From Acidobacteriota bacterium (GTDB taxonomy: Bacteria; Acidobacteriota; Terriglobia; 20CM-2-55-15): a DNA stretch of 53,439 nucleotides. A model generated the notes under the pieces. It was not told where the DNA came from, did not search any database, and saw nothing but the letters and a program-made list of their open reading frames with translations. Numbering within the stretch: position 1 is the stretch's first letter; each line of letters opens with the position of its first letter. A program made the translations under genes and the position numbers. Shown one piece after another: positions 24,817-33,269 of this stretch. Where the stretch lies: positions 1-53,439 of the forward strand of contig QHWY01000089.1 of assembly GCA_003223875.1 (NCBI GenBank), in the 5' to 3' direction.

Positions 24817-24838
24817 TCGCAACTCGGCGGTCTCCCTC

Positions 24839-25810
24839 ATGCGCCCTACGATCGGGATCACCGCCGGCGACCCGGGCGGAATCGGTCTTGAAGTCGTTCT
24901 TAAATCGATCTCTACAACCCTGCCATTGGCCCGATGGATATTGTTTGCGGACCGCTCCGTGTTCGAACGGAACCGCTCGCAGTTTGCCCCCGGACTAAAA
25001 CACAAGTGGATCGGCGACCCTTCCGAGGTGACCGACGAACCTGTGCTGTTTATCCACGATCTGGGCGGTGACACATCCGGCGTTGAGTTCGGGAAGCGGA
25101 GTCGCGAGTCCGGACAGCGGGCGCTTGCATATCTGAAATCCGCTGGAGAGAAGGCCCTTTCGGGGTCGCTCCAGGCAGTTGTCACGGCACCCGTCAACAA
25201 GGAAGCCATCGGGAACGATTTTCACGGCCAGACCGACTTCCTTGCGGGAATGGCGGGCTGCCCAGAGTTCGGAATGGCGTTCTTCTCGCCAACCTTCAAA
25301 GTTGTCCTCGCAACCATTCATGTCTCCCTGCGGGAAGCTCTCGGCCAGATGTCGACCGATCGCTATATTCGCCTAATCCGGTTCGTCGATTCGGAGCTTC
25401 GCCGGTTCAAGTTCTCGAATCGACGGATTGCTGTCGCCGCGATCAATCCACATGCGGGAGAAGGCGGAATGTTCGGAAGGGAGGATATCGACGTTCTCGC
25501 TCCGGCCGTGAAACAATGCGCGGGCGAAGGCATTGTCGTCTCAGGGCCTCATTCTGCCGATAGCCTCTATTTCCGCGCGCACTCCGGCGAATTCGATGTT
25601 GTGATTGCTCCATATCATGATCAGGGGCTGATCCCGGTGAAGCTGATCGCCCATGGAGAAGCCGTGAACGTTACGCTCGGATTGCCCTACGTGCGCACTT
25701 CACCCGATCACGGCACTGCTTTTTCGATTGCGGGCAAAGGCCAGGCAGATCCGGCGGGCATGAGGGCAGCCATGGAATGCGCCGTGGATCTGGTGGGGCG
25801 GGTACTGTAG
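24839..25810 (+). CDS. pdxA: 4-hydroxythreonine-4-phosphate dehydrogenase
   Basis: A 323-residue NAD-dependent, metal-dependent enzyme of DXP-dependent vitamin B6 synthesis. GITAGDPGGIGLEV (5-18), TAPVNKEAI, NPHAGEGGMFG and the metal-site segment APYHDQGLIPVK are all present, followed by VRTSPDHGTAF. The stop codon TAG (25808-25810) is part of the left edge of an element-A repeat, so the last residue is next to a repeat insertion. Length is normal, so little or nothing was lost. Confidence 0.95.
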   Translation: MRPTIGITAGDPGGIGLEVVLKSISTTLPLARWILFADRSVFERNRSQFAPGLKHKWIGDPSEVTDEPVLFIHDLGGDTSGVEFGKRSRESGQRALAYLKSAGEKALSGSLQAVVTAPVNKEAIGNDFHGQTDFLAGMAGCPEFGMAFFSPTFKVVLATIHVSLREALGQMSTDRYIRLIRFVDSELRRFKFSNRRIAVAAINPHAGEGGMFGREDIDVLAPAVKQCAGEGIVVSGPHSADSLYFRAHSGEFDVVIAPYHDQGLIPVKLIAHGEAVNVTLGLPYVRTSPDHGTAFSIAGKGQADPAGMRAAMECAVDLVGRVL

Positions 25811-25974
25811 CGGCGGTCTATGACCGCCGACAATACAGCAATTTGCTAGATCGCCGGCGGTCATAGACCGCCGCTACAGGGGCCATTCTCGACTTTCTGT
25901 GCAAAGCCCACAAGGCACAAAATTCACAAGATGCACAAAGCGCTCTCTGTGTTTTTTGTGCCTCTTTGTGGCTA
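25805..25974. repeat. Element A plus a CACAAAG-type repeat filling the pdxA-fur convergent gap
   Basis: Element A spans 25805-25879 (arms with stems CGGCGGTC/GACCGCCG, loops TAT and ATA). TGTGCAAAGC follows (25898-25907), then an imperfect inverted repeat built of CACAA words (GCCCACAAGGCACAAAA against TTTTTTGTGCCTC...GTGGC) to 25971. The pdxA stop is inside A and the fur stop touches the other repeat, so the gap between two genes consists wholly of repeats. Confidence 0.8.
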
Positions 25975-26412
25975 TAGTTTTCTACAGTCGCTACAGACGC
26001 CATAGATCTGCATCTTATGGTCGTGGACCTTGAATCCGAGTTGTTCCGACGCTTCGTCTTGGAGCGCTTCAATTTCAGGCTTGTAAAATTCAATGGACTT
26101 GCCGCACTGCATGCAAATCATGTGATCGTGATGTTGGTGATTGTAGAGATGTTCGTAACGCGTGATGCCGTCGGCCAAATCGATCTCTCGAGCAAGTCCG
26201 CAATCGGCAAGGATTTTCATTGTTCGGTAGACGGTCGTGTAGCCGACACGCGGATCCTTCTCGCGAACAACGCGGTAGATGTCCTCAACGCTACGATGGC
26301 CTTCGTGCTCCAGAAAAATGTCCAGGATGAGCTGACGATGCGGGGTGAGCTTCAGTTTATGCTCCTGCAGGTATTCCATAAACACCTGCATTTCCGGAGC
26401 AAACGCTTTCAT
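25972..26412 (-). CDS. fur: Fur-family metal-responsive regulator
   Basis: A 146-residue Fur/Zur/PerR-type repressor. The winged helix is LTPHRQLILDIFLEHEGHRSVEDIYRVV with the recognition helix VGYTTVYRTMKIL. HHDHMICMQCG carries the regulatory site and the first CxxC, and CSDC near the C-terminus the second, so the structural zinc is intact. The metal (Fe, Zn, Mn or peroxide sensing) cannot be decided by eye. It is coupled by an ATGA overlap to rseP, an odd partner. The stop codon touches a repeat. Confidence 0.9.
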   Translation of the reverse strand: MKAFAPEMQVFMEYLQEHKLKLTPHRQLILDIFLEHEGHRSVEDIYRVVREKDPRVGYTTVYRTMKILADCGLAREIDLADGITRYEHLYNHQHHDHMICMQCGKSIEFYKPEIEALQDEASEQLGFKVHDHKMQIYGVCSDCRKL

Positions 26413-27746
26413 GGAGTGGGCTGAGCGGGCGGAAGCAACTTCACGACATCGTTGTAGAGCACGATAACCGTCAGCATCAGGAGAAAGACGAAACTTGCCT
26501 GTACGATACGTTCCTTCATTCGCAAGCTGAGATCGTGTCCCATCAACGATTCAATGACCAGAAGCAAAATCACGCCGCCGTCGAGAATCGGAATCGGCAA
26601 TATGTTCAGGATACCGAGATTCAAGCTGATGACTGCCATGAACGTCAGCAAGGTGGCGAATCCTGCTTCATAGGCCTGACCGGAAACGGCGACGATCCCT
26701 AGGGGTCCATCGAGTTGCTTGAGCGAAGCCTGACGTTTGATCAATCTTCCGATGACCTGAAAAATCAGGACCGCATTCTCTTTGTTCGTCTCAATGGATT
26801 TCTGGAATGCACCCAGGGGCCCGAGCTTCATGTGGACAGCTGGAACCGGCACATCGATGCCGATCATCTTGCGTCCATCTCTGAACACAGGAGTTACATC
26901 GAGCACGACTTCCTGGGGTTGATTGTCGTTACGGACCACAGTAATTGGAAAAGTCTTTTCGGTCGTTTCCTGGATGGACTGCTGGATCGTTTTTCCACTG
27001 TTGCGGAGATCGATTCCATTGACGCGGATAATTTCATCGCCGGGTTTGATTCCCGCCGCCATTGCGGGCGAATTGGGTTGGACGGCACGCACCACCGTCC
27101 GGATCACCGGCAACATGCCAACATAGCCGGCCTCCTCGCGTCCATGCCGCTCCGGCGTGACGGTCGTTTCCATCCGGCGCCCGTCCCGCTCGACGACTAT
27201 CGGCAGAGGCCGCCCAGGACTGGTCAGAAAGTCGTTCTGTACTGCCTGCCAATCGGGTTTCTCTTTCCCGTCCAGCGAAACGATCTGGTCGCCTGGTTTC
27301 AGACCGGCCTTCTCTGCCGGCGAGCCCGGCTCAACAATCCCAATCACCGCTTGTCCGAGAACAAATTCCGGAATGTCGGTTCCATAGAGATACAAACCCA
27401 TCACGAGGCCGATTGCCAAGAAGACATTCATGGCGGGGCCCGCTGCCGCTACGAGAAACCGCTGCCACTTCGGTTTCGAGAGGAATTCGTAGGCTTCCCC
27501 CGTGATCGTGTCGCTCGGCGTTTCCCCGGCCATTTTCACGTATCCGCCCAAAAGAAACGCACTGACGCGATAATCCGTCCCCCCTACCGTGAAACCAAAA
27601 AGCCGCGGGCCAAACCCTACAGAGAAGGTTTCCACTTTGATCCTGAAAAATTTGGCTACGAGGAAATGACCAAGTTCGTGGATGACTATGATCACCGAAA
27701 GTACCAAAAGTGCAATGACGATATTGGAAGCGACGTTACCGATCAT
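26409..27746 (-). CDS. rseP: RIP metalloprotease RseP with two PDZ domains
   Basis: A 445-residue inner-membrane site-2 protease. HELGH is at 23-27 in the first membrane helix. Two PDZ domains (about 115-190 and 200-285, each with a PGD(Q/E)I-type segment) lie in the periplasm. NILPIPILDGGVI supplies the third zinc ligand near the C-terminal end. It cleaves anti-sigma factors and signal-peptide remnants. Gene order dxr-rseP after cdsA and uppS is the widely conserved one. 64 bp separate it from dxr. Confidence 0.94.
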   Translation of the reverse strand: MIGNVASNIVIALLVLSVIIVIHELGHFLVAKFFRIKVETFSVGFGPRLFGFTVGGTDYRVSAFLLGGYVKMAGETPSDTITGEAYEFLSKPKWQRFLVAAAGPAMNVFLAIGLVMGLYLYGTDIPEFVLGQAVIGIVEPGSPAEKAGLKPGDQIVSLDGKEKPDWQAVQNDFLTSPGRPLPIVVERDGRRMETTVTPERHGREEAGYVGMLPVIRTVVRAVQPNSPAMAAGIKPGDEIIRVNGIDLRNSGKTIQQSIQETTEKTFPITVVRNDNQPQEVVLDVTPVFRDGRKMIGIDVPVPAVHMKLGPLGAFQKSIETNKENAVLIFQVIGRLIKRQASLKQLDGPLGIVAVSGQAYEAGFATLLTFMAVISLNLGILNILPIPILDGGVILLLVIESLMGHDLSLRMKERIVQASFVFLLMLTVIVLYNDVVKLLPPAQPTP

Positions 27747-27810
27747 TTTGTTACCTGCGCTAAAACTTCGTTCATTCTAGCATGTTGCACGTCAGTGGCC
27801 ATTGACCGAA

Positions 27811-28968
27811 TTATGGTAGCCATCGCAGAGCATGTCTTCGTGCCCAGGCGTCCGCTTCAATGACGGCTTCAAGGCGATCCGCTCTGTTGAGCTGATGCGC
27901 TTCGAGGGTGGCAGCGATCAAGTTGGGAATGTCAGAGAACGGAATCCTTCGATTCAAGAATGCTTCTACCGCTACCTCGTCAGCGGCGTTGAGAACGGCG
28001 GGAGCCGTACCCCCCACCTCGATGGCCCGATACGCTAAGGAGATACATGGGAATTTCTTTCGATCTGGGTGCATGAAATCAAGCCGCGATACCAAGTTCC
28101 AGTCCAGGGGCGGTACCGGCGATGAGAGTCGCTCCGGGTAAGTGAGGGCGTATTGAATCGGCTGCCGCATGTCCGCTGTGCCGAGTTGCCCAACGACGGA
28201 ACCGTCGACAAACTCGACCATAGAATGCATGACGGATTGCGGGTGGACCATGATGTCGATCTTCTCTGCCGGAATATCAAACAGCCACCGCGCCTCGATA
28301 ACCTCCAAACCCTTGTTCATAAGCGTCGCGGAATCCACCGTAATTCTCTTCCCCATTTGCCAAGTTGGGTGTTTCAACGCTTCTTCGGGAGTAATCGAAG
28401 AAAACCTTTCAGGAGGCGTATCCCGAAAAGGCCCTCCCGACGCGGTGAGGATCAGGCGCCGTACTTCCGCTCGCTGACCGGAACGCAGGCATTGGTCGAG
28501 CGCGCTATGCTCGCTATCCACCGGAATGATTCGCGCCCCTGTGCCGGCAGCCGTTTTGCGGAGCAATTCACCGGCAATGACCATGGCTTCCTTGTTTGCC
28601 AGCGCGACTGTTTTGCCTGAAGCGACGGCCGTGTACGTCGGTTGTATACCAGCGGCGCCGACAGCTGCCGATACAACAATGTCGACTTCGCCGGCTGCAG
28701 CAATTTTTCGAAGGCCCGACTCCCCCGTGACGATCTCAGGAATCGAGATCCGCAGCTCGCGGCAGCGCTGCCGAAAGTCATCGACCCGCCCGGCATCACC
28801 AATTGCCACCACCGCTGGATGAAATACCGCGGCCTGCTCCGCCAGCAGACTTGCTGCCGAGTTGGCGGCAAGGGCGAAGATCTGGAAACGATCGGACAAA
28901 TGGTCGACCACACGTAATGTATTCTGGCCGATGGAGCCTGTGGAGCCGATCACGGTTAGACGTTTCAT
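27811..28968 (-). CDS. dxr: 1-deoxy-D-xylulose-5-phosphate reductoisomerase
   Basis: A 385-residue NADPH-dependent enzyme of the MEP isoprenoid pathway (DXP to MEP). The N-terminal GSTGSIGQNTL (8-18) is the nucleotide-binding loop. LANKEAMV, PVDSEHSA with the metal Asp/Glu, and LTASGGPFRD follow. MGKRITVDSATLMNKGLEVIEA is the central signature. Length is normal. The ATG overlaps the cdsA stop by 4 bp. Confidence 0.96.
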   Translation of the reverse strand: MKRLTVIGSTGSIGQNTLRVVDHLSDRFQIFALAANSAASLLAEQAAVFHPAVVAIGDAGRVDDFRQRCRELRISIPEIVTGESGLRKIAAAGEVDIVVSAAVGAAGIQPTYTAVASGKTVALANKEAMVIAGELLRKTAAGTGARIIPVDSEHSALDQCLRSGQRAEVRRLILTASGGPFRDTPPERFSSITPEEALKHPTWQMGKRITVDSATLMNKGLEVIEARWLFDIPAEKIDIMVHPQSVMHSMVEFVDGSVVGQLGTADMRQPIQYALTYPERLSSPVPPLDWNLVSRLDFMHPDRKKFPCISLAYRAIEVGGTAPAVLNAADEVAVEAFLNRRIPFSDIPNLIAATLEAHQLNRADRLEAVIEADAWARRHALRWLP

Positions 28969-29723
28969 GGAATCAACAACCAGTAGAATACCGGAGTCGC
29001 GAAAAAAAGACTGTCCAGGCGATCCAGTATGCCGCCATGTCCGGGAAGAACAGAAGAAGAATCCTTAACTCCGGCGCTTCTCTTGAGCATCGACTCCGCC
29101 AGATCTCCGAATTGGCCCGCGATAGCCGTAATGGCCGAAATCCAAATCAAATCGAGACGCGTTTCTCCCAGCAACCATCTTCCGCCGATGACGCCCGCCG
29201 CAACGGATCCGATGAAACCCGCTATCGCACCTTCGACAGTCTTCTTCGGACTCAGGCTCGGCGCAAGCGCTCGCTTACCCAAACGGCGTCCACAATAGTA
29301 GGCTGCGCTATCGCCGATCCAGATGATCACAAACAGCAGCAGGACCTGCCTGCGTGGCATGAAGATGATGAAACCAAGCGTGATCGGACAATAGAGGATA
29401 CTACCTAAGCCCATCGCCACACGACCCAAAGCGTCCTTAACCGACGCAGTAAGCATTTCGATGATCATCAGCGAAATCGCTGCAAAGACTGAGGCACTCA
29501 GTACCGAAGCGGGGCCGCCGAGAGCCGACATGCAGACAAAGCCGACGGCCAGGAGAAACCATCGTCCAGGCCGGCCTATTCCGTTCTTTACGCCCAGGGA
29601 AAAAAATTCCTCTGCAGCTAACATGGATACGATGGCAACGGTTGCGGCAAAAATTGCGTCAGGAGCAAAAACGGTGAGGAGTACGACGAAAGGGACCGCA
29701 ACGGCAGCCGTCAGAATCCTCAC
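28965..29723 (-). CDS. cdsA: Phosphatidate cytidylyltransferase
   Basis: A 252-residue polytopic membrane enzyme making CDP-diacylglycerol from phosphatidate and CTP. The family signature is SLSPKKTVEGAIAGFIGS, preceded by DSAAYYCGRRLGKR. Asp in GQFGDLAESMLKRSAGVKDSS is the second metal/catalytic region and completes the CDS pattern. About seven membrane segments are visible. A repeat-filled 306-bp gap separates it from uppS, so the usual tight uppS-cdsA coupling has been broken. Confidence 0.94.
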   Translation of the reverse strand: MRILTAAVAVPFVVLLTVFAPDAIFAATVAIVSMLAAEEFFSLGVKNGIGRPGRWFLLAVGFVCMSALGGPASVLSASVFAAISLMIIEMLTASVKDALGRVAMGLGSILYCPITLGFIIFMPRRQVLLLFVIIWIGDSAAYYCGRRLGKRALAPSLSPKKTVEGAIAGFIGSVAAGVIGGRWLLGETRLDLIWISAITAIAGQFGDLAESMLKRSAGVKDSSSVLPGHGGILDRLDSLFFATPVFYWLLIP

Positions 29724-29787
29724 CCTAAGATCTCCGAGAGGACGGTCCGGTAGTGGCTCAGTTTGAAAATTGCGGGGTTTCCCAACT

Positions 29788-29931
29788 GCAACGGCACTCT
29801 ATCTTTGAGGCTGCGCGCTATCGCGCTTGCGCTTCGCGGAGCGCCGACAGTGCAGCAGTTTAGACATCGCCGGCGGTCATTTCTTGAGGCTGCGCGCTGC
29901 CGCGCTTGCGCTTCGCGGACCGCCGCTACAG
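29788..29931. repeat. Element A with a B element in each of its two hairpin loops
   Basis: The left arm (from about 29788) is interrupted after CTCTAT by element B (about 29803-29837), then GAGCGCCG closes the stem. The centre runs to the right arm CGGCGGTCAT (29871-29880), which is interrupted by a second B (about 29881-29917) before GACCGCCGCTACAG. The second B has loop GGCA (read in B orientation) in place of GATA but an intact GCGC/GCGC stem. Confidence 0.85.
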
Positions 29932-29963
29932 ATGAAACTGAGTCACCACCGACGGTCCGCTCG

Positions 29964-30049
29964 AAATGACAATTGAACATTGAACAGTGAACAATGAACA
30001 TTTCCACCAAAATTGTCATTGTTCACTGTTCAATGTTCAATTGTCATTT
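29964..30049. repeat. Perfect 34-bp inverted repeat with 18-nt loop at the 3' end of uppS
   Basis: Arms 29964-29997 and 30016-30049 are exact complements and consist of TGAACA-like words. On the minus strand the right arm encodes the last residues of UppS (MTIEH) and its stop codon. The structure could end uppS transcription or stabilise its mRNA. No T-run follows. Confidence 0.85.
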
Positions 30050-30797
30050 GAGCAGGCTCCAGTCCGCCATAACGGCGTTCCCGCTTCTGGTACGCAATGA
30101 TAGCTTCGTAAAGATGCCGCTTTTCAAAGTCCGGCCATAAGGTGTCGGTCACCCAGATCTCGGCATAAGCGATCTGCCACAAGAGAAAATTGCTTACCCG
30201 CAATTCGCCGCTGGTGCGAATCAACAGATCCGGGTCCGGCTGACCCGCGGTGTAAAGATACTGGGCAAAGTGTTCTTCGGTGATCCCGCCGTTATCGGCT
30301 GCAGCCTTACCTCCATTGCGCAGGAGACGATTCACTGCATCGACAATCTCGGCACGTCCACCGTAGTTCAAAGCAACATTGAAAATCATTCCGCTGTTGC
30401 GGCTGGTTTTCGCGATGCCCTTATCTAGTTCAGCCTGAACCGAAGCGTCAAGTTCGTCGGTCCGTCCGATGGTGCGAAATCGGATGTTGTTGCGGTGGAT
30501 GTTCTCGAGTTCTTTGTTCAGATATTCCTTCAGGAGCTGCATCAGCGTCGTAACTTCGCTGCGAGGGCGCTTCCAGTTTTCCACCGAAAACGCATAAAGC
30601 GTCAAAACGGGTATGCCGAGTTCGGCCGAACCTTCGACCACTTCGCGAACCGCGTTAATGCCGGCACGATGTCCCGCAACCCGGGGCAAGCCGCGCTTGC
30701 GAGCCCAGCGGCCGTTGCCGTCCATAATGATCGCAACATGCGCGGGTAAAGCGCTTCGATCGATCTGGGGAAGAAGATCGGATACTTCCGTCGCCAT
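30030..30797 (-). CDS. uppS: Undecaprenyl diphosphate synthase (cis-prenyltransferase)
   Basis: 255 residues from MATEVSD. VAIIMDGNGRWARKRG carries the catalytic Asp26, and AGHRAG follows. SVENWKRP and LLIRTSGELRVSNFLLWQIAYAE are the family signatures. It makes the C55 carrier lipid for cell-wall synthesis. The start is set by AGAGGT a few bases before the ATG at 30797; a longer frame to 30839 lacks such a site. The final residues MTIEH come from an inverted repeat. It is 53 bp downstream of truA. Confidence 0.94.
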   Translation of the reverse strand: MATEVSDLLPQIDRSALPAHVAIIMDGNGRWARKRGLPRVAGHRAGINAVREVVEGSAELGIPVLTLYAFSVENWKRPRSEVTTLMQLLKEYLNKELENIHRNNIRFRTIGRTDELDASVQAELDKGIAKTSRNSGMIFNVALNYGGRAEIVDAVNRLLRNGGKAAADNGGITEEHFAQYLYTAGQPDPDLLIRTSGELRVSNFLLWQIAYAEIWVTDTLWPDFEKRHLYEAIIAYQKRERRYGGLEPAQMTIEH

Positions 30798-30850
30798 ATA
30801 ACCTCTTGATTTTATCACGCGGCGATTAGCAATTTGCAATGCAAAGTGCT

Positions 30851-31585
30851 TTAATACTCAACTTCCATCAGGTGCAAACCGTACGCAGGCAGCGAAGGCC
30901 CTGCCAGCCGGCGGTCACGCGCAGCAAAAATCTCCGGAATCTGCTCGGGGCGCCTGCGGCCTCTGCCGATCTCTAATAGAGTACCGGCAATCGTGCGAAC
31001 CATATACTGAAGAAACCCACTACCGCGAATCCGGAAGACCCATTCTGTTTTGGACCGGTCCCAGGAGGCCGCATAGATCGTCCGAATTCGGTCCTCGATC
31101 TCGGTAGCCGTCGCACAAAAAGACGTGAAATCATGAGCGCCAAGAAAATAACCGGTGCCTCGATCCAGTGCGTCTTCGCATAAATGGTAACGGAATGGGT
31201 AAACATACCGGCAACGAAACGGGCTGACGACAGCGCCGCGCCAGAGGCGATATTCGTATGTCTTTGAACGCGCCGAGCGCCGCGCATGAAATTCCGGGCC
31301 GACCTCGTCCACAGCGACGACACGGATTTCGCACGGCAGCAATGCGTTTGCCCCGCGCAGCACCGCAGTTGTATCCATGGTGCGAACGGTTTGGACGTTC
31401 GCGACCTGGCCGTGCGCATGAACACCTGCATCTGTACGCCCGGAACCCGTCACGCGGATCTCATGATTGAAAAGCTTCCGAAGAGCTTGCTCGATCTCAC
31501 CTTGAATCGTACGAAGCTCCGGCTGAATCTGCCAACCGTGGAAGTGCGTCCCGTCATAGGCGAGCGTCAACTTGAGGTTCCGCAT
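30851..31585 (-). CDS. truA: tRNA pseudouridine(38-40) synthase
   Basis: A 244-residue enzyme modifying U38-U40 in tRNA anticodon arms. The catalytic Asp52 is in GSGRTDAGVHAHGQ. YDGTHFHGWQIQP, ARRSARSKTYEYRLW and the C-terminal GSGFLQYMVRTIAGTLLEIG are standard. A TATAAC box 7 nt before the ATG and the lack of a ribosome site suggest leaderless expression of the truA-uppS-cdsA-dxr-rseP-fur series. Confidence 0.95.
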   Translation of the reverse strand: MRNLKLTLAYDGTHFHGWQIQPELRTIQGEIEQALRKLFNHEIRVTGSGRTDAGVHAHGQVANVQTVRTMDTTAVLRGANALLPCEIRVVAVDEVGPEFHARRSARSKTYEYRLWRGAVVSPFRCRYVYPFRYHLCEDALDRGTGYFLGAHDFTSFCATATEIEDRIRTIYAASWDRSKTEWVFRIRGSGFLQYMVRTIAGTLLEIGRGRRRPEQIPEIFAARDRRLAGPSLPAYGLHLMEVEY

Positions 31586-31592
31586 TCAATCG

Positions 31593-31598
31593 GTTATA
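31593..31598 (-). promoter_or_regulatory. Putative -10 box for leaderless truA transcript
   Basis: On the minus strand TATAAC ends 7 nt before the truA ATG, with no ribosome site. It lies in the 35-bp region divergent from the glycosyltransferase gene. Confidence 0.45.
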
Positions 31599-31620
31599 GC
31601 ATGTGCTTGGGTTGGGAGCC

Positions 31621-32433
31621 ATGCCCGCAATCAGCGCAACAATCATCACTCTTAACGAAACGGACCGCATTGCGGAAGCGATCGGCAGTCTGTCCTGTTG
31701 CGACGAGGTCATTGTTGTGGATTCCGGAAGCACGGACCAAACTCGAGAGGTTGCTCGTGCCTGCGGAGCACGAGTAATCGAGCGCCTTTGGGAGGGCTAT
31801 TCCAAACAGAAGAATTTCGCAGCAGGACAGGCACAGAATGACTGGATACTAAGCATCGATGCGGATGAACGCTTGAGTATCGAACTGGCGGACGAGATTG
31901 TTTCCTGGAAAAAAAAGCCTCTTCCTCTGGGAGAGGCCGCGCCGCGAAGCGCGAGCCCGATAGGGCGAAGCCTCAATGGAAGCGCGGGTGAGGGTTCAGG
32001 AGGGGAGAGGGCTTTCTCCATGCCCCGTCGGGTGTTCTATCTGGGGGCATGGATTAAGCACTCGGGTTGGTATCCGGACCGAAAAATTCGTTTGTACGAT
32101 CGGCGCGCCTGCCGGTGGGCAGGGGAGTTTGTCCATGAATCGCTGGAGGTCGATGGTGGAGTGGGCGCCTTCAAAAGCGACCTTCTCCACTTCCCTTACC
32201 GCGATTGGAACGATCATGCGGCCCGCATCGCGCGTTATAGCGAGCTTGCTGCACGTGCCGCGCGTTCACGCGGACGGCGAGGCAATATTTGCAGGCTGCT
32301 GATGGCGCCGCCTCTCGTATTCATCAAAAGCTTCGTGCTTCACGCAGGCTTCCTTGATGGTTGGCGCGGATTGGCAATCGCTTACATGGGCGCCCGCTAT
32401 GCTTTCCAAAAGGAGTTCCGTATACTCGGCTGA
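31621..32433 (+). CDS. Family 2 glycosyltransferase (WaaE/KdtX-like) with a repeat-encoded insertion
   Basis: 270 residues. The GT-A core starts MPAISATIITLNETDRIAEA, with VDSGSTDQT and the DxD-type LSIDADERL. The acceptor part MPRRVFYLGAWIKHSGWYPDRKIRLYDRR matches enzymes that add glucose to LPS core heptose or act on other cell-surface glycans. Between LADEIVSW and FSMPRR lie about 25 extra residues (roughly 100-125) encoded by repeat DNA with an element B (31944-31976). The reading frame is kept, so the product may still be active with a loop insertion. A GGGAG site precedes the ATG; a GTG at 31603 is the alternative start. Confidence 0.85.
   Translation: MPAISATIITLNETDRIAEAIGSLSCCDEVIVVDSGSTDQTREVARACGARVIERLWEGYSKQKNFAAGQAQNDWILSIDADERLSIELADEIVSWKKKPLPLGEAAPRSASPIGRSLNGSAGEGSGGERAFSMPRRVFYLGAWIKHSGWYPDRKIRLYDRRACRWAGEFVHESLEVDGGVGAFKSDLLHFPYRDWNDHAARIARYSELAARAARSRGRRGNICRLLMAPPLVFIKSFVLHAGFLDGWRGLAIAYMGARYAFQKEFRILG
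31918..32012 (+). repeat. Repeat cluster with element B lying in frame inside the glycosyltransferase gene
   Basis: CCTCTTCCTCTGGGAGAGG (31919-31937) and GGGTGAGGGTTCAGGAGGGG (about 31985-32004) are typical intergenic-repeat arms. They enclose an element B (31944-31976) with stem GCCC/GGGC and loop GATA. The encoded residues (PLPLGEAAPRSAS and on) are of low complexity and have no counterpart in related glycosyltransferases as I recall them. Confidence 0.75.
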
Positions 32434-33269
32434 TGGCCGTGGCGCTTCCTTTGATTTTGGGACTTGTGGTTGGCAGCTTTTTGAACGTCGTTATTCTTCG
32501 CCTTCCCGAGGGCAAATCAATCAGCCGGCCACGATCTCATTGTCGGAAATGTAATCGGGTGATTCCCTGGTATGACAACGTGCCGATTCTAAGCTACGTT
32601 CTTCTAGGCGGCCGATGCCGGGGTTGCCATAAGAAGATCTCCATAAGGTATCCTCTTGTCGAAGCACTCACTGGGATCGTCGGTCTGTTGATGTACTACA
32701 AGTTTGGATTAGGCACCGAATGGGTCATCTTTTTCTCCTTCTCCGCGGCTTTGATCGTGCTTGCCTTTATCGACCTCGATCATCGGATTCTTCCCGATGC
32801 AATTACGCTCAATGGAATCTGGGTCGGCATCCTCGCGAATGGGTATCTCGCGCAACCTAGTCCTCTGGCTGTACGCCTTTTGCGTACCTTCGGCGTCGAG
32901 GCCGCGAACTCCCGCGTAATAGCTCTGACTGCCAGTTTCGTCGGAGCGGTGATCGGTGGCGGTTTGCTGTGGGGAGTAGCCGAAGCCTATTTGCGCCTGC
33001 GTGGTATCGAAGGTATGGGCTTTGGCGACGTCAAGATGATGGCTATGGTAGGTGCTTTCTTGGGTGCACCCCTTGCACTTTTGACCATCATGATCGGATC
33101 GCTGCTTGGATCCGTTATCGGGTTACTCTACATCCGGTTTGCGGGCAAATCTCGACAATATGAACTACCATTCGGTTCTTTTCTCGCAGCAGCAGGAATC
33201 GTCGTGGTCCTTTATGGCGACGAACTCGTTCATTGGTACGTCGATCGCATTATTCGGCCAAATTTATGA
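32433..33269 (+). CDS. pilD: Prepilin peptidase / N-methyltransferase
   Basis: A 278-residue polytopic membrane aspartic protease that cleaves and N-methylates type IV pilins. SFLNVVILRLP and the two CxxC pairs (CRKC, CRGC) form the N-terminal methylase region. The catalytic Asp residues are in FIDLDHRILPD and GFGDVKM. The target pilins at 34357 and 34728 are close by. Coupled to the glycosyltransferase by TGATG and to the kinase gene by an ATGA overlap. Confidence 0.94.
   Translation: MAVALPLILGLVVGSFLNVVILRLPEGKSISRPRSHCRKCNRVIPWYDNVPILSYVLLGGRCRGCHKKISIRYPLVEALTGIVGLLMYYKFGLGTEWVIFFSFSAALIVLAFIDLDHRILPDAITLNGIWVGILANGYLAQPSPLAVRLLRTFGVEAANSRVIALTASFVGAVIGGGLLWGVAEAYLRLRGIEGMGFGDVKMMAMVGAFLGAPLALLTIMIGSLLGSVIGLLYIRFAGKSRQYELPFGSFLAAAGIVVVLYGDELVHWYVDRIIRPNL

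Noticed and set aside
26715..27863. 382-aa plus-strand ORF
   Set aside because: Entirely antisense to rseP, which has clear motifs; His/Arg/Asp-rich shadow.
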